Shown here piece after piece: positions 35,409 through 46,904 of a stretch of 64,000 nucleotides of DNA; within the stretch, counting starts at the first letter, position 1, and each line of letters starts with the position of its first letter. The notes under the pieces were generated by a model that saw nothing but the letters and a program-made list of their open reading frames with translations, was not told the origin of the DNA and did no database searches. Origin of the DNA: Halomonas sp. SpR8. GTDB lineage: Bacteria > Pseudomonadota > Gammaproteobacteria > Pseudomonadales > Halomonadaceae. The position numbers were made by a program, and so were the translations under genes. The stretch is taken from contig NZ_JAUAMC010000003.1 in assembly GCF_031010195.1 (NCBI RefSeq), positions 1 to 64,000 on the forward strand, given 5' to 3'.

Positions 35409-37094
35409 TTAATGGCTATCTGATGACGTTTTTGAAGGCTCTTCATCGCGCAGCTGGCGGCGCAGCACTTTACCTACATTCGTTTTGGGCAATTCCTCAC
35501 GGAACTCGATGATCTTGGGCACTTTGTAGCCCGTGAGTTCTTTTTTGCACCAGTCGCGTAGCGTTTTCTCATCCAACTGATCATTTTTACTTACCACGAA
35601 AAGCTTGATGGCCTCACCGGCATTTTCATCCGGTACACCGACCGCTGCTGACTCAAGTACGTCAGGGTGGGCAGCCACTACGTCCTCAACTTCGTTGGGA
35701 TAAACATTGAAGCCAGAGACCAGAATCATGTCTTTTTTGCGATCAACGATGCGAATGTAGCCATCATCCTGCAGTACTGCGATATCGCCGGTGTGGAACC
35801 AGCCATCTTCATCGATGGCGTCGCGGGTATCATCTTCGCGCTGCCAGTAGCCTTTCATTACCTGCGGGCCTTGCACGCAGAGTTCTCCCGGCTCGCCCAA
35901 TGCGACGTCATTACCGTCGCCATCGACGACTTTTACCGCGGTGCCCGCAACAGGTTTACCAATGGTTCCCAACTGGATTGCATCGGTAGGATTAAAACTA
36001 ACGATAGGCGACGTCTCGGTCAGTCCATATCCCTCCGCAATTGGACAGCCGGTGGTTGTTTCCCAGCGCTGCGCCGCTGCTTTGGTGAGCGCCATGCCGC
36101 CAGAGATCGTCAGCTTTAATTTAGAAAAATCCAGCTGTTTGAAGTCGTTGCGGTTACACAGTGCATTAAACAGCGTGTTGAGGCCGATAAAGGCGGTAAA
36201 GGGCAGCCCCTTGAGCTCTTTGACAAAACCATCCAGGTCGCGAGGGTTGGTGATCAGCAACGAGTGATTGCCGGTCTCCATTAAAAACAGGCAATTAACC
36301 GTAAAGGTATAGATGTGATAAACCGGAAGCGGTGCGATAACCAGTTCTTCGCCATCGGTGAGGTGAGACCCAATCGCTTCCCGCGCTTGCAGCATATTGG
36401 CGATAAGGTTGCGATGAGTCAGCATCGCACCTTTTGGCATCCCAGTGGTGCCGCCTGTGTATTGAAGAGCGGCTAAATCATCAGGGCTTCTTTTGACCTC
36501 GGTATGGCTTAGCGAGGCGCCCTTTTTCAGCGCATCGCGAAAACCAACCGCACTTGGCAGCGAATAAGCAGGCACCATTTTCTTAACGTGCTTAACCACG
36601 GCATTGATTAGCCAACGCTTGGGAACGTCGTGCAAGTCGGCGAGCTGAGTGACGATAACGTGCTTAATATCTGTTTTATCGAGCACTTTCTCCAGCTTGC
36701 CCGCCATATTGGCCAAAATCACAATGGCTTTAGCGTTGGAGTCCTTGAACTGATGGGCCATTTCCCGCTCGGTGTATAGCGGGTTGGTGTTAACCACCAC
36801 CAGGCCTGCCCGTAGCGCGCCAAAAACCGCTACCGGAAACTGCAGCACATTGGGCAACTGAATGGCGATGCGATCGCCGGGGACAAGGTCGGTTTCGTGC
36901 TGCAACCAGGCTGCAAAATCCTTAGACAAGCGGTCAAGGTCGGCGAAGGTGAGGGTTTTTCCCATGCAGGAAAAAGCCGGTTTATCCTTAAAACGCTCTA
37001 CTGCGGTATGAAAAACATCCGTGACTGAATCGTACTGATCCAACCCTTCAAGCGCTGGGCCACGTAAAACGGCGGCGTTGACGTGTTTGCTCAT
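35409..37094 (-). CDS. fadD: Long-chain fatty-acid--CoA ligase
   Basis: A 561-aa acyl-CoA synthetase that activates imported long-chain fatty acids at the inner membrane. The ATP/AMP motif YTGGTTGMPKGAMLTH is near 211-226, YGLTETSP mid-protein, the FACS motif DGWFHTGDIAVLQDDGY near 434-450, and the C-terminal lysine in KTNVGKVLRR. ATG 37094 follows GGAG by 7 nt; a TTG six nt upstream is rejected. Length and motifs match E. coli FadD (561 aa). Confidence 0.93.
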   Translation of the reverse strand: MSKHVNAAVLRGPALEGLDQYDSVTDVFHTAVERFKDKPAFSCMGKTLTFADLDRLSKDFAAWLQHETDLVPGDRIAIQLPNVLQFPVAVFGALRAGLVVVNTNPLYTEREMAHQFKDSNAKAIVILANMAGKLEKVLDKTDIKHVIVTQLADLHDVPKRWLINAVVKHVKKMVPAYSLPSAVGFRDALKKGASLSHTEVKRSPDDLAALQYTGGTTGMPKGAMLTHRNLIANMLQAREAIGSHLTDGEELVIAPLPVYHIYTFTVNCLFLMETGNHSLLITNPRDLDGFVKELKGLPFTAFIGLNTLFNALCNRNDFKQLDFSKLKLTISGGMALTKAAAQRWETTTGCPIAEGYGLTETSPIVSFNPTDAIQLGTIGKPVAGTAVKVVDGDGNDVALGEPGELCVQGPQVMKGYWQREDDTRDAIDEDGWFHTGDIAVLQDDGYIRIVDRKKDMILVSGFNVYPNEVEDVVAAHPDVLESAAVGVPDENAGEAIKLFVVSKNDQLDEKTLRDWCKKELTGYKVPKIIEFREELPKTNVGKVLRRQLRDEEPSKTSSDSH

Positions 37095-37300
37095 GGGCAA
37101 TCTCCGCTATTGATGTCGATGTAGATCACCGACCTTGTTATTTTTGCAAGCCTGCTGCTGCAATTTTCATAAGCCAAACAATATACGAGGCAATGCAGAC
37201 TGTAAAACGATCGATTGAAACTTACGTTTAAACTTTAGCCCAAAGTCAGTTTTTCTTAATCCAATACGCTTCTTTCATTACAATTTAGTAGATCATTGCC

Positions 37301-38080
37301 TTATTGACAGTAGCGCGCCTGAATCTCTCCATCGCACCAGACCAATAGCTCACCCGGCACCATTCGCTGCCAAGCTTCATTGTGCGTGAGAGGCTCGGTG
37401 GCAATCACCGATACGATGTCGTCAGGCGTGGTATGTTCGGCAAAATTGACCGTCATTTCAGCGTCGGAGAGCTCCGCATCGCCAAAGGGGGCACAGCGCG
37501 TAATGTGCGCCAGCTTAGTAGCGCAGTACGTATATAAATAGCGGCCATCAGAGAGCAGCATATTGAACACGCCTAACGCTCTTAGCTGTTCACACAGTTG
37601 ATGCAAGCGCTCCCATAGCGGTTCTGGTGATGCGGGCGGAGTAGGAAAGGTATGGCGTAACTCACCCATTAACCAGCAATAAGCGTGCTCGCTATCCGTA
37701 TCACCCACAGGGGTATAATTTCCTAACGCCAGTGATTCCCAGCCACTTAGCTGGCCATTGTGCGCATAGCACCAGGGCCGACCCCACATTTCACGGGTGA
37801 ACGGGTGGGTATTGGCGAGCCGCACACCGCCTACATTTGCCTGGCGAATATGGCTAATCACCACGTTGGACTTAATCGGATAGTCGCAAATCAGTCGTGC
37901 AATAGGCGAGTCAACCGAAGGATGGGGATCACGAAAATCACGGTAGCCGCCCTCTTCATAGAAGGCGATACCCCAGCCATCACGGTGGGGGCCGGTGCCC
38001 CCACCGCGGTGCAAAAAGCCCGAAAAGCTAAAACAGATGTCTGTGGGCACATTAGCACTCATACCCAACAGTTCACACAT
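37301..38080 (-). CDS. Class II glutamine amidotransferase (YafJ-like)
   Basis: A 259-aa Ntn-hydrolase-type glutamine amidotransferase. Starting at ATG 38080 gives MCELLGMSANVPTD, so Cys2 becomes the N-terminal nucleophile after Met removal, which settles the start against the GTG three codons earlier. The family has the DGWGIAFYEEGG motif near 35-46 and the HNGQLSGW motif near 109-116. YafJ proteins have no synthase domain; the acceptor is unknown. Confidence 0.85.
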   Translation of the reverse strand: MCELLGMSANVPTDICFSFSGFLHRGGGTGPHRDGWGIAFYEEGGYRDFRDPHPSVDSPIARLICDYPIKSNVVISHIRQANVGGVRLANTHPFTREMWGRPWCYAHNGQLSGWESLALGNYTPVGDTDSEHAYCWLMGELRHTFPTPPASPEPLWERLHQLCEQLRALGVFNMLLSDGRYLYTYCATKLAHITRCAPFGDAELSDAEMTVNFAEHTTPDDIVSVIATEPLTHNEAWQRMVPGELLVWCDGEIQARYCQ

Positions 38081-38144
38081 GGGCTTCACACATAGCGCAA
38101 CATCGAGTCATTGACCAGCAAAGCGTTTATCCAGATAAATGCCA

Positions 38145-38573
38145 TCAGCTAATCACCGGATCACGGCGGCGGCGTGGCTGGGGCTCATCATTGGAGTGCT
38201 CGTCTTGCTGCGCAACAACGTCATATTCGCCAGGGCGACGCCACCACCATAGAGCAGCGCCCACTAGCGCACCCACTGCCATGCCCAGCACCAGCCAAAT
38301 CAAGCCACCACGCAGCGCCGCGCCGTTATTTTCCAAGAAGCCAACAGCGGCGACCATCGCTGCCGGAGCCCAACCGGTATAGAATTCACCCTCTTCTATT
38401 AGCGGCAACCGGAAAGCTGCCGGTGCCCATATCGCCCCGGCAATAGCCCAAGTAAGCACTAGGCGTGGTAACCGTGGCAGAAAAGTGAACGTAAAATAGA
38501 CGGCGACAATCACTAATAGTGATAGCCCGTAATAGCTCAACCACAGCAGTGGCGTTGAATCTGCAAACAGCAT
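38145..38573 (-). CDS. Hypothetical membrane protein
   Basis: A 142-aa protein with about four hydrophobic segments (roughly 10-32, 37-53, 66-80 and 88-107) and a polar, charged C-terminal tail ending in an Arg run. GAGGG lies 5 nt before ATG 38573; an in-frame ATG at 38585 contains that site. It is divergent from the oligopeptidase B gene with only ~60 nt between. I do not recognise the family. Confidence 0.7.
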   Translation of the reverse strand: MLFADSTPLLWLSYYGLSLLVIVAVYFTFTFLPRLPRLVLTWAIAGAIWAPAAFRLPLIEEGEFYTGWAPAAMVAAVGFLENNGAALRGGLIWLVLGMAVGALVGAALWWWRRPGEYDVVAQQDEHSNDEPQPRRRRDPVIS

Positions 38574-38635
38574 AATAACCCTCATGTGGGTGAACTCACC
38601 CGACGTTGATTTCCCGTTATGGTACCTATCAATTT

Positions 38636-40774
38636 ATGAAAGCACAGCCAAGCATGCACTTAAGCTTACCCGCTGCGCGCTATTATCGCGCTAATGACCC
38701 GCAATGGCACTGGTTAGAAGAGCGTGATGATCCTGAGGTTAGCGCTTTTTTAGAAGCCGCCAACCAGCAACAAGCCGATTGGTTTGCGCCGCTCGCCCCG
38801 CTTGAGGAAGCGTTATACCAGAGCCACTTGGCACGCCGCGAATTAGCCGTGACCAGTCTTAAGACAGCGCTCGACCACTTTACGTTCTGGAGTGAAACCG
38901 GAGCCGAGGACGACTACCCCTGCTGGTGGCGCCACCCTAATAGCCAACCCGAGCAGAGCGAATGTTTCTTTGATGTACGTGCCCGCGCCGCTGCCCATGC
39001 TTTTTACGACATGGGCGATATGGCGCTCTCCCCCGACGAACAATGGCTAGCCTGGACCGAAGATACCCAAGGTGATGAGCGCTTTACGCTTTGGTTGAAA
39101 GCACTGCCTAACGGCACTCCCGTACAGCTACTCAGCGATATTGGCGCTGGCCTTTGCTGGGCAGAAGATCAGACCATCACCACGGCTACCCTTCTATTTA
39201 CCCGCTTTGACGATACCCAGCGGCCCGACAGCATTTGGCGTTTATCGCTTTTACTCACTGAACCTAGCTCCTCGTCAGCGCCTGAATTAGTGCTTCGCGA
39301 AGAAGACCCCGAGTTTTGGCTCGGCATCGGTAAAACGCGTTCGCGGGCATGGCTATTGCTCGAAAGCGGCTCGAAAGACACCAGCGAAATTCACCTGCTG
39401 CCCGCTCACTCCCCTGCTTCAGCACCGCTATGTATTCAGCCGCGCCAAGCCGGGGTCGAGTACAGCATCGACCATCGCCCAGGCAGCTTCTATCGCCTGC
39501 ACAATCAGACTGGCGATCACTTTCAACTTGATTATCTCCCGGAAAGCCAGCTCGATCAGCCTCAATCTGTCCCATTAAAGCCTGCTCAATCAAAACCTGC
39601 TCAATCAAAATCTAGCTGGCAAACATTAATTGCCCACCGCGAAGACGCGACGCTAGAAGGCGTTGATGCGTTCTCCTGGGGGCTGATGCTGGCTGAGCGC
39701 GACCATGCCAAGGCGCAGGTTCGGTTACGGCGCGTAGTGCTTGGTACACAGCACACCTTTACGCTGGATGAGTACTTAGCGCTGCCTGAGCAGCCCTGCT
39801 CGCAAATGCTCGAAGATGCGCCGCATTTTGATAGCCAGGTACTGTGCCTACGCGAAGAGACATTTACTCAGCCGCCCAGTTGGTTCTCTCTCGACCTAAC
39901 CAACGGCGAACGGACGCTGCTCAAACGCGTGCCGGTTCATGGCTCGCTGCAACCGGAGCAGCTAATCAGCCGCCGCCTGTGGGCGACCAGCCAGGATGGC
40001 GAGCAGGTACCCGTTTCAGTCGTCATGCGTGCAGACCTAGTAAACCAGCCTTTGCCCACCCTGCTCTATGGCTACGGCGCCTATGGTGAAGCGCTCGACC
40101 CATGGTTCTCTATTGCCCGCTTAGAGCTGCTTGAACGCGGCGCGGCGTTTGCTGTTGCCCATGTCAGAGGTGGCGGCGAACGCGGCGAACCCTGGTATTT
40201 AAACGGCAAGATGGAACACAAGGAAAACAGCTTTAATGATTTTCTGGCGGCACGTGAGGCACTTGTAACACAAGGCGTTAGCGACCCGCAGCGTATGGTA
40301 GCTTACGGCGCCAGTGCGGGAGGGTTGCTGGTCGGCACCTGTATCAACCGTGCGCCAGAGGCATTCTGCGCGGCGCTACTAGACGTGCCATTTTTGGACG
40401 TGCTGCGTACCATGCAGAACCCTGAGCTGCCTTTAACTACCGCAGAGTACAGCGAATGGGGCAATCCCGAGGAGCCAGACGTCGCCGAACGGATTCGAGC
40501 CTACTCGCCGATCGACAATATAAAGCCCCAGACCTACCCCGCCCTGTGGATTGAAGGCAGTTGGTTTGATACCCGTGTAAGTTATTGGGAGCCCGCCAAA
40601 TTTTATGCCCAGGTCACACAACAGCACCAAGGCACAGCGCCGATTCTAATGCGCACGGACATGAGTAGTGGACACGGTGGCGCTTCAGGACGCTTCAAAG
40701 CCTGGCGCGATACCGCACGCCAGGATGCATTTATCCTTTGGGCGCTAGGGCTGGCGGACCACCCTGAGCACTAA
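38636..40774 (+). CDS. Oligopeptidase B (S9 prolyl oligopeptidase family)
   Basis: A ~712-aa serine peptidase that cuts short peptides after Arg/Lys. The N-terminal half is a beta-propeller; the C-terminal alpha/beta-hydrolase has the Ser motif GASAGGLL, the Asp in EGSWFDTRV and the His in SSGHGGASGR, a complete triad. The RGGGERG segment is typical of the S9A family. ATG 38636 is chosen; a TTG at 38606 and an ATG at 38654 are alternatives and none has a strong ribosome site. A 15-bp tandem duplication adds PAQSK twice in a propeller loop. Confidence 0.9.
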   Translation: MKAQPSMHLSLPAARYYRANDPQWHWLEERDDPEVSAFLEAANQQQADWFAPLAPLEEALYQSHLARRELAVTSLKTALDHFTFWSETGAEDDYPCWWRHPNSQPEQSECFFDVRARAAAHAFYDMGDMALSPDEQWLAWTEDTQGDERFTLWLKALPNGTPVQLLSDIGAGLCWAEDQTITTATLLFTRFDDTQRPDSIWRLSLLLTEPSSSSAPELVLREEDPEFWLGIGKTRSRAWLLLESGSKDTSEIHLLPAHSPASAPLCIQPRQAGVEYSIDHRPGSFYRLHNQTGDHFQLDYLPESQLDQPQSVPLKPAQSKPAQSKSSWQTLIAHREDATLEGVDAFSWGLMLAERDHAKAQVRLRRVVLGTQHTFTLDEYLALPEQPCSQMLEDAPHFDSQVLCLREETFTQPPSWFSLDLTNGERTLLKRVPVHGSLQPEQLISRRLWATSQDGEQVPVSVVMRADLVNQPLPTLLYGYGAYGEALDPWFSIARLELLERGAAFAVAHVRGGGERGEPWYLNGKMEHKENSFNDFLAAREALVTQGVSDPQRMVAYGASAGGLLVGTCINRAPEAFCAALLDVPFLDVLRTMQNPELPLTTAEYSEWGNPEEPDVAERIRAYSPIDNIKPQTYPALWIEGSWFDTRVSYWEPAKFYAQVTQQHQGTAPILMRTDMSSGHGGASGRFKAWRDTARQDAFILWALGLADHPEH
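39581..39610 (+). repeat. 15-bp tandem duplication inside the oligopeptidase gene
   Basis: CCTGCTCAATCAAAA occurs twice in perfect tandem (39581-39595, 39596-39610), keeping frame and encoding PAQSK-PAQSK in a surface loop. It looks like a recent slippage event. Confidence 0.85.
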
Positions 40775-40804
40775 CATACGGGTTGTCTATTGTGCTGGGA
40801 GGGA

Positions 40805-41260
40805 TTACATCGGCAGCACCGCAATGATGTGCGACTCGAGCTGCTGCTCAGGCACCTCATCTTGCGACACTGCAAATCCCCGTACGCTAATCCCCTTGCG
40901 GTGAACCCGCTCGGCGTCGTTGCTTAGTAATGGATGCCAGCCCGCCAACTTGCGCCCTTCTGCGACGCGCCGGTAACCACAGCTTTGTGGTAACCACGTG
41001 AACTCTTTTACCAAGGCGGGCGTGAGTTGGGTACAGTCAGGAACACTGTCAAAACGGTTGGCATAGTCACTGCATTGGCAGCTGTGAGTATCCAGCAGGC
41101 GGCAGGCAACGTTCAGTACCGCCAGTTCCTGGGTATCCTCGTCGTGCAGTTTTAATAGGCAGCACTGACCACAGCCGTCACACAGCGCTTCCCACTCTTG
41201 GGGCGTCAATTCTTCAAGGGTAAAACGCTCCCAAAAACGCTCGCGCATCGTGGGTTCCAT
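40805..41260 (-). CDS. YcgN-family cysteine cluster protein
   Basis: A 151-aa protein of the UPF0260/YkgJ type. The N-terminal CDGCGQCC cluster near 29-36, plus Cys at CRLLDTHSCQCSDY and SCGYR, suggests a metal or Fe-S site. AAGGAG precedes the start; ATG 41260 gives the best spacing among several in-frame ATGs. It closes the rnd-ycgL-acpH-ycgN run. The biochemical function is not known. Confidence 0.85.
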   Translation of the reverse strand: MEPTMRERFWERFTLEELTPQEWEALCDGCGQCCLLKLHDEDTQELAVLNVACRLLDTHSCQCSDYANRFDSVPDCTQLTPALVKEFTWLPQSCGYRRVAEGRKLAGWHPLLSNDAERVHRKGISVRGFAVSQDEVPEQQLESHIIAVLPM

Positions 41261-41308
41261 CATTCTCTCCTTCATTACCCGGCCGTCATAGCCACATGGT
41301 AACGGCTA

Positions 41309-41884
41309 TTAAGATGCCGTATCAGCATGGCTCAATTCAGCCATTAGCGCTGGCCATAACGCCTGGAAATCGCTCTCTAGCGCTGGATAATCGTCGTAAA
41401 GCCAGGGCACCAAGGCCGCCAGTTGATTAGGGCCGGACAGGCGTCGGCCGATTCCGGCAACAGCCCGGCAGGTAAACGCAAAGTCAGCATAGCCACGCAG
41501 CCAATCATGCTCGACTAACAACGGCATCATGCCCGCCAGCCGATTTGGCGCGGGCCGCATAGAGAGCAGCCGATAGCAGCGCTCAACAATCGCCTCTTGA
41601 TCCGCCTGCCCCGCCGTATCCCTGGCCAGAAAATGATCCCATACCATGTCCAAGGCAATGCCGGCATAACGCCGCTGCGCCATAGGGGCGCGACGCCGAG
41701 CACTGAGAACACTGGGGTGGCGATCGACCCAAGCATCGACTCGCCGGTGATGGCGAATGCCCTCTGCCGTTGCTGTTGGCCAATCGCTCAAGTCACGACC
41801 TTTAACACCATCGGCAATTAAATTTCCATACAGAAAATCGTCGCTACCGGCGCTGACCAACCAGGCGTGAGCAAGAAAATTCAT
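41309..41884 (-). CDS. acpH: Acyl carrier protein phosphodiesterase (AcpH-like)
   Basis: A 191-aa metal-dependent hydrolase that removes 4'-phosphopantetheine from holo-ACP. Family marks are MNFLAHAWL at the N-terminus, GNLIADGVKG near 20-29, IRHHRRVDAWVDRHP near 42-56 and the metal-binding DMVWDHFLARD. Length matches E. coli AcpH (193 aa). It follows ycgL by 12 nt. Confidence 0.87.
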   Translation of the reverse strand: MNFLAHAWLVSAGSDDFLYGNLIADGVKGRDLSDWPTATAEGIRHHRRVDAWVDRHPSVLSARRRAPMAQRRYAGIALDMVWDHFLARDTAGQADQEAIVERCYRLLSMRPAPNRLAGMMPLLVEHDWLRGYADFAFTCRAVAGIGRRLSGPNQLAALVPWLYDDYPALESDFQALWPALMAELSHADTAS

Positions 41885-41896
41885 AGCCGATGGGGG

Positions 41897-42199
41897 TTAG
41901 TCAGCATCAGAATGACTGGCGACATGAGCGCGATGCACATCAAGCAGATACGCCTCTTTGGGCGGCGGCATTTGCAGGTAGAAGCCTTTGTCGTTAATGC
42001 CCTCCACCACATCTGCTGCGCTAACGCGGGAGAGTTTCTTATCCGCCGTCAGAAGCATGGTAAACACCGGCACAGGCTTACCAAAAGTTTCAAGTAGTGG
42101 CTCTGGCACGTTGGTCAAACCTTGGCGCTTATCGACGTATAGGTACATCTCCTCTTTGCGCGAGCTCTTGAAAACTTCACAAATCAGCTTATCGCTCAT
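41897..42199 (-). CDS. YcgL domain protein
   Basis: A 100-aa protein matching the YcgL family: a CEVFKSSRKEEMYLYVDK start and a PPP segment near 78-80 are typical. Its ATG overlaps the rnd stop by 4 nt, as in many gammaproteobacteria. The function is unknown. Confidence 0.87.
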   Translation of the reverse strand: MSDKLICEVFKSSRKEEMYLYVDKRQGLTNVPEPLLETFGKPVPVFTMLLTADKKLSRVSAADVVEGINDKGFYLQMPPPKEAYLLDVHRAHVASHSDAD

Positions 42200-43326
42200 G
42201 ATGAACGCTCCTCAAGGGCTTGAACCAGCGCAGCATTTAAATAGTCACCCCGCCAACCACTTGGCAACGTAAGAGACTCTCCCGCCAAATCCTGCATAAC
42301 CAGCGTTTCAATGTCGCGGCGGCGCATTAGCATTTCTGGTGCCACCCCTAGATCATTGGCTTTCGCGGTCACCGCTTTTTTAAGTGCTTTGAAGCGTGAC
42401 TTGAACGTCGTGTGCATGGGGTCTGGCCAACGCTTGGGTAGCGCCGATTCATCGCAGTGCTGCGCCTGCTTCACCATCGCTAACAGGGCATCGCCCTCTT
42501 TTTTGATCAGCATCGGCTTAACGTCGTCCACCTCGGCTAACTCATAACGATTGCTAGGCATTTTTTCTGCGATCGCAAACAGCAGTTTATCGCTAATTAG
42601 CCAGTTGCGCGGCAAATTACGGCGGCGTGTTTCGCCCTCGCGCCATGTGGTCATTAACCGATACGCTTCCATTTGGCGAGGGGCTAATCGCCACAGTTGG
42701 CGTTGACGGGTATACCACTGCTGATCGTTATCCACGCTGCGGCCTGCCAGTTCAATTAAGCTAGCGCACTCAGCATCCACCCACTCGCGCCGCCCCAGCA
42801 TGGCAAGCTTCTCAGCCTGAAGTTTCCAGACTTTAAGTAAGTAAATAACGTCCAGTGCTGCGTAATGGCACTGGGCAGGCGTTAGCGGGCGCAATAACCA
42901 ATTGGAGCGCGTTTCTTCTTTGGGCAGGGTTTCACCGACCCAAAATTCGACTAGCTTTTGATACCCCATGCCAGGCGTCTCACTTAGAAACCCTTGCACG
43001 ACTTGGGTATCGATTAACGGCTCAGGCAGCACACCCGCCCAGTGTTGGAAGACTTCCAAATCTTCGCTACAGGCGTGGAGCAGCTTGATAGCGGTATTTT
43101 GCAGCAGCGCGCGGAATTTGTCGGTGCATGGAACAGCGACCGGATCGATAAGATAAGCCTCTTCACCGGCAGTAAACTGAACCAGCGCAGGGACGGGAAA
43201 GAACGTGTTCTCTCGGAAAAACTCGGTATCCAGCGCAATCACTTTAGCATCAGCAACTTGCTCGCAGGCTGCATCAAGCGCATCGGGGGTATCAAGCCAT
43301 TGAAAAGAGGGGGTAAGAGAGGACAA
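42196..43326 (-). CDS. rnd: Ribonuclease D
   Basis: A 376-aa 3'-5' exoribonuclease for tRNA and small RNA maturation. The DEDD nuclease domain starts with ALDTEFFREN (Asp33, Glu35); further catalytic residues lie in HACSEDLEVF and in the ALDVIYLL region. HRDC domains follow (~205-290). Length matches E. coli RNase D (375 aa). It is the first gene of the rnd-ycgL-acpH-ycgN unit. Confidence 0.93.
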   Translation of the reverse strand: MSSLTPSFQWLDTPDALDAACEQVADAKVIALDTEFFRENTFFPVPALVQFTAGEEAYLIDPVAVPCTDKFRALLQNTAIKLLHACSEDLEVFQHWAGVLPEPLIDTQVVQGFLSETPGMGYQKLVEFWVGETLPKEETRSNWLLRPLTPAQCHYAALDVIYLLKVWKLQAEKLAMLGRREWVDAECASLIELAGRSVDNDQQWYTRQRQLWRLAPRQMEAYRLMTTWREGETRRRNLPRNWLISDKLLFAIAEKMPSNRYELAEVDDVKPMLIKKEGDALLAMVKQAQHCDESALPKRWPDPMHTTFKSRFKALKKAVTAKANDLGVAPEMLMRRRDIETLVMQDLAGESLTLPSGWRGDYLNAALVQALEERSS

Positions 43327-43377
43327 AACATTCTTCCAAGTTAGCGCAAACGCTAAGACGCTTGCTTTTAGGTGAGC

Positions 43378-43983
43378 TTATTCGCTGGCAAACGGCAGAC
43401 GGCCGTTGAATGCGCGACTCAAGGTGCCGCCATCCACATACTCCAACTCCCCGCCCATCGGTACGCCATACGCGAGGCGCGATAGTTTGACGCCGTATTC
43501 TGACAGCTGCGAGGCGATGTAGTGAGCCGTCGCTTCACCTTCGATAGTAGGGTTGGTCGCCAAGACGACTTCTTCGATCACACCTTCCGCGACCCGCGCT
43601 TCCAACAAATCTAAACCAATCGACTCAGGGCCGATGCCATCCAGCGGCGAAAGGTGGCCGTGCAGCACAAAGTAGCGACCCTTAAAGCCACCGGCTTCTT
43701 CAATCGCCAACTGATCGGCAGGCGACTCCACCACACATAGCAGCTTGTCATCGCGACGTGGGCTCTCGCACAGTATGCAGATCTCGGCTTCGGTGAGCGT
43801 TCGGCAGCGCTGGCAGTAGCCAACCTCTTCGATGGCCTGTTGAATCACTGCCGCAAGGCGCTGCCCACCTGGCCGTTCGCGCTCCAGCAAGTGCATTGCC
43901 ATGCGCTGAGCCGTTTTAGGCCCAACGCCTGGCAGCACACGAAAAGCATCCATTAACTGCTCAACTAGAGGGGAAAAGCGCAT
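43378..43983 (-). CDS. recR: Recombination mediator RecR
   Basis: A 201-aa protein that helps RecA load in the RecFOR pathway. It has an N-terminal helix-hairpin-helix ([13 protein letters not shown]), a four-cysteine zinc site CQRCRTL...CILC near 57-72, and a Toprim domain with [12 protein letters not shown]. It starts 3 nt after the ybaB stop. Confidence 0.95.
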   Translation of the reverse strand: MRFSPLVEQLMDAFRVLPGVGPKTAQRMAMHLLERERPGGQRLAAVIQQAIEEVGYCQRCRTLTEAEICILCESPRRDDKLLCVVESPADQLAIEEAGGFKGRYFVLHGHLSPLDGIGPESIGLDLLEARVAEGVIEEVVLATNPTIEGEATAHYIASQLSEYGVKLSRLAYGVPMGGELEYVDGGTLSRAFNGRLPFASE

Positions 43984-43986
43984 TGC

Positions 43987-44313
43987 TTAGAACGGCATCT
44001 TGAAGCCGGGGGGAAGGTCCAAACCAGCCGTCGCTTCTTCCATTTTAGCTTTAGAACTGACTTCTAATTTGCGCACCGCGTCGTTGACCGCTGCGGCTAA
44101 CAAATCTTCTAGCAACTCTTTGTCTTCTTCCATAACGCTGGGATCAATGGATACGTTAGATACGTCGTGCCGACCATTCATGGTGACCTTAACCATACCG
44201 GCCCCCGCCTCGCCCTGAACTTCGGCTTTGGCTACTTCTTCCTGGGCACGCTGCATTTTTTCCTGCATATCTTGGGCTTGTTTCATCAAGTTGCCCATTC
44301 CACCTTTAAGCAT
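43987..44313 (-). CDS. ybaB: YbaB/EbfC nucleoid-associated protein
   Basis: A 108-aa DNA-binding dimer of the YbaB/EbfC family, with helical N-terminus [22 protein letters not shown] and the [13 protein letters not shown] strand. GGAG precedes the ATG. It lies between dnaX and recR, the conserved order. Confidence 0.93.
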   Translation of the reverse strand: MLKGGMGNLMKQAQDMQEKMQRAQEEVAKAEVQGEAGAGMVKVTMNGRHDVSNVSIDPSVMEEDKELLEDLLAAAVNDAVRKLEVSSKAKMEEATAGLDLPPGFKMPF

Positions 44314-44384
44314 GGTCTGATCTCCAACGTGGTTAAAAAGTACGTTTACGAAAAGAGTCTATAAAACAACCCATGAAATAGCAC

Positions 44385-46367
<1,983 letters not shown>

Positions 46368-46397
46368 GAAGCTGTATATCCTTCGACAGGGTAATGC

Positions 46398-46748
46398 TTA
46401 GGCGTTATCGCCACCTTCCGCCGCACCTGCTCGCTCGGCAGCCGCTTTTACCAGTTTTTCCAATTCGCCGTTTTGATGCATTTCTACCACGATGTCACAG
46501 CCACCTACGAGCTCGCCTTCTACCCATAGCTGGGGAAAAGTCGGCCAATTGGCAATCTTTGGCAGTTCAGCGCGAATGTCCGGGTTGTCCAAGACATTGA
46601 CGAACGCAAAGCGCTCACCGCAGCTCATCAATGCCTGAACGGTCTGAGCAGAAAAACCGCACTGGGGTAGCTGTGGGGAGCCTTTCATATAAATCAGAAT
46701 CGGATTTTCGCTAATTTGACGCTGAATGTTTTCGGCTGTTGTGCTCAT
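46398..46748 (-). CDS. grxD: Monothiol glutaredoxin (Grx4 type)
   Basis: A 116-aa CGFS glutaredoxin that carries and delivers [2Fe-2S] clusters. The active site is PQCGFSAQ; glutathione-binding WPTFPQLW and GGCDIV follow. GAGGAG lies 5 nt before ATG 46748. It sits 30 nt upstream of dnaX on the same strand. Confidence 0.94.
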   Translation of the reverse strand: MSTTAENIQRQISENPILIYMKGSPQLPQCGFSAQTVQALMSCGERFAFVNVLDNPDIRAELPKIANWPTFPQLWVEGELVGGCDIVVEMHQNGELEKLVKAAAERAGAAEGGDNA

Positions 46749-46904
46749 ACAATCTCCTCGCATTTAAATAACCGATGCCCACTCCTCAATACTTGAGTGG
46801 CGCGCTCGGGTTTAACGTGTAGACATTATTCTACGCATGCCGTTCGCGTTGCGCATCCCCTGCAGCATAGCTAGGATAGGGTTTTTGCGCGGAGAGAATC
46901 CCCT

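Noticed and set aside
37221-37240. CTTACGTTTAAACTTT upstream of fadD as a LiuR- or PsrA-type site
   Set aside because: Only the core GTTTAAAC is symmetrical and it fits neither consensus well; it lies ~130 nt above the start.
46749-46904. SRP RNA gene near dnaX, as in some gammaproteobacteria
   Set aside because: The grxD-argF gap lacks the conserved SRP Alu/S-domain sequence.
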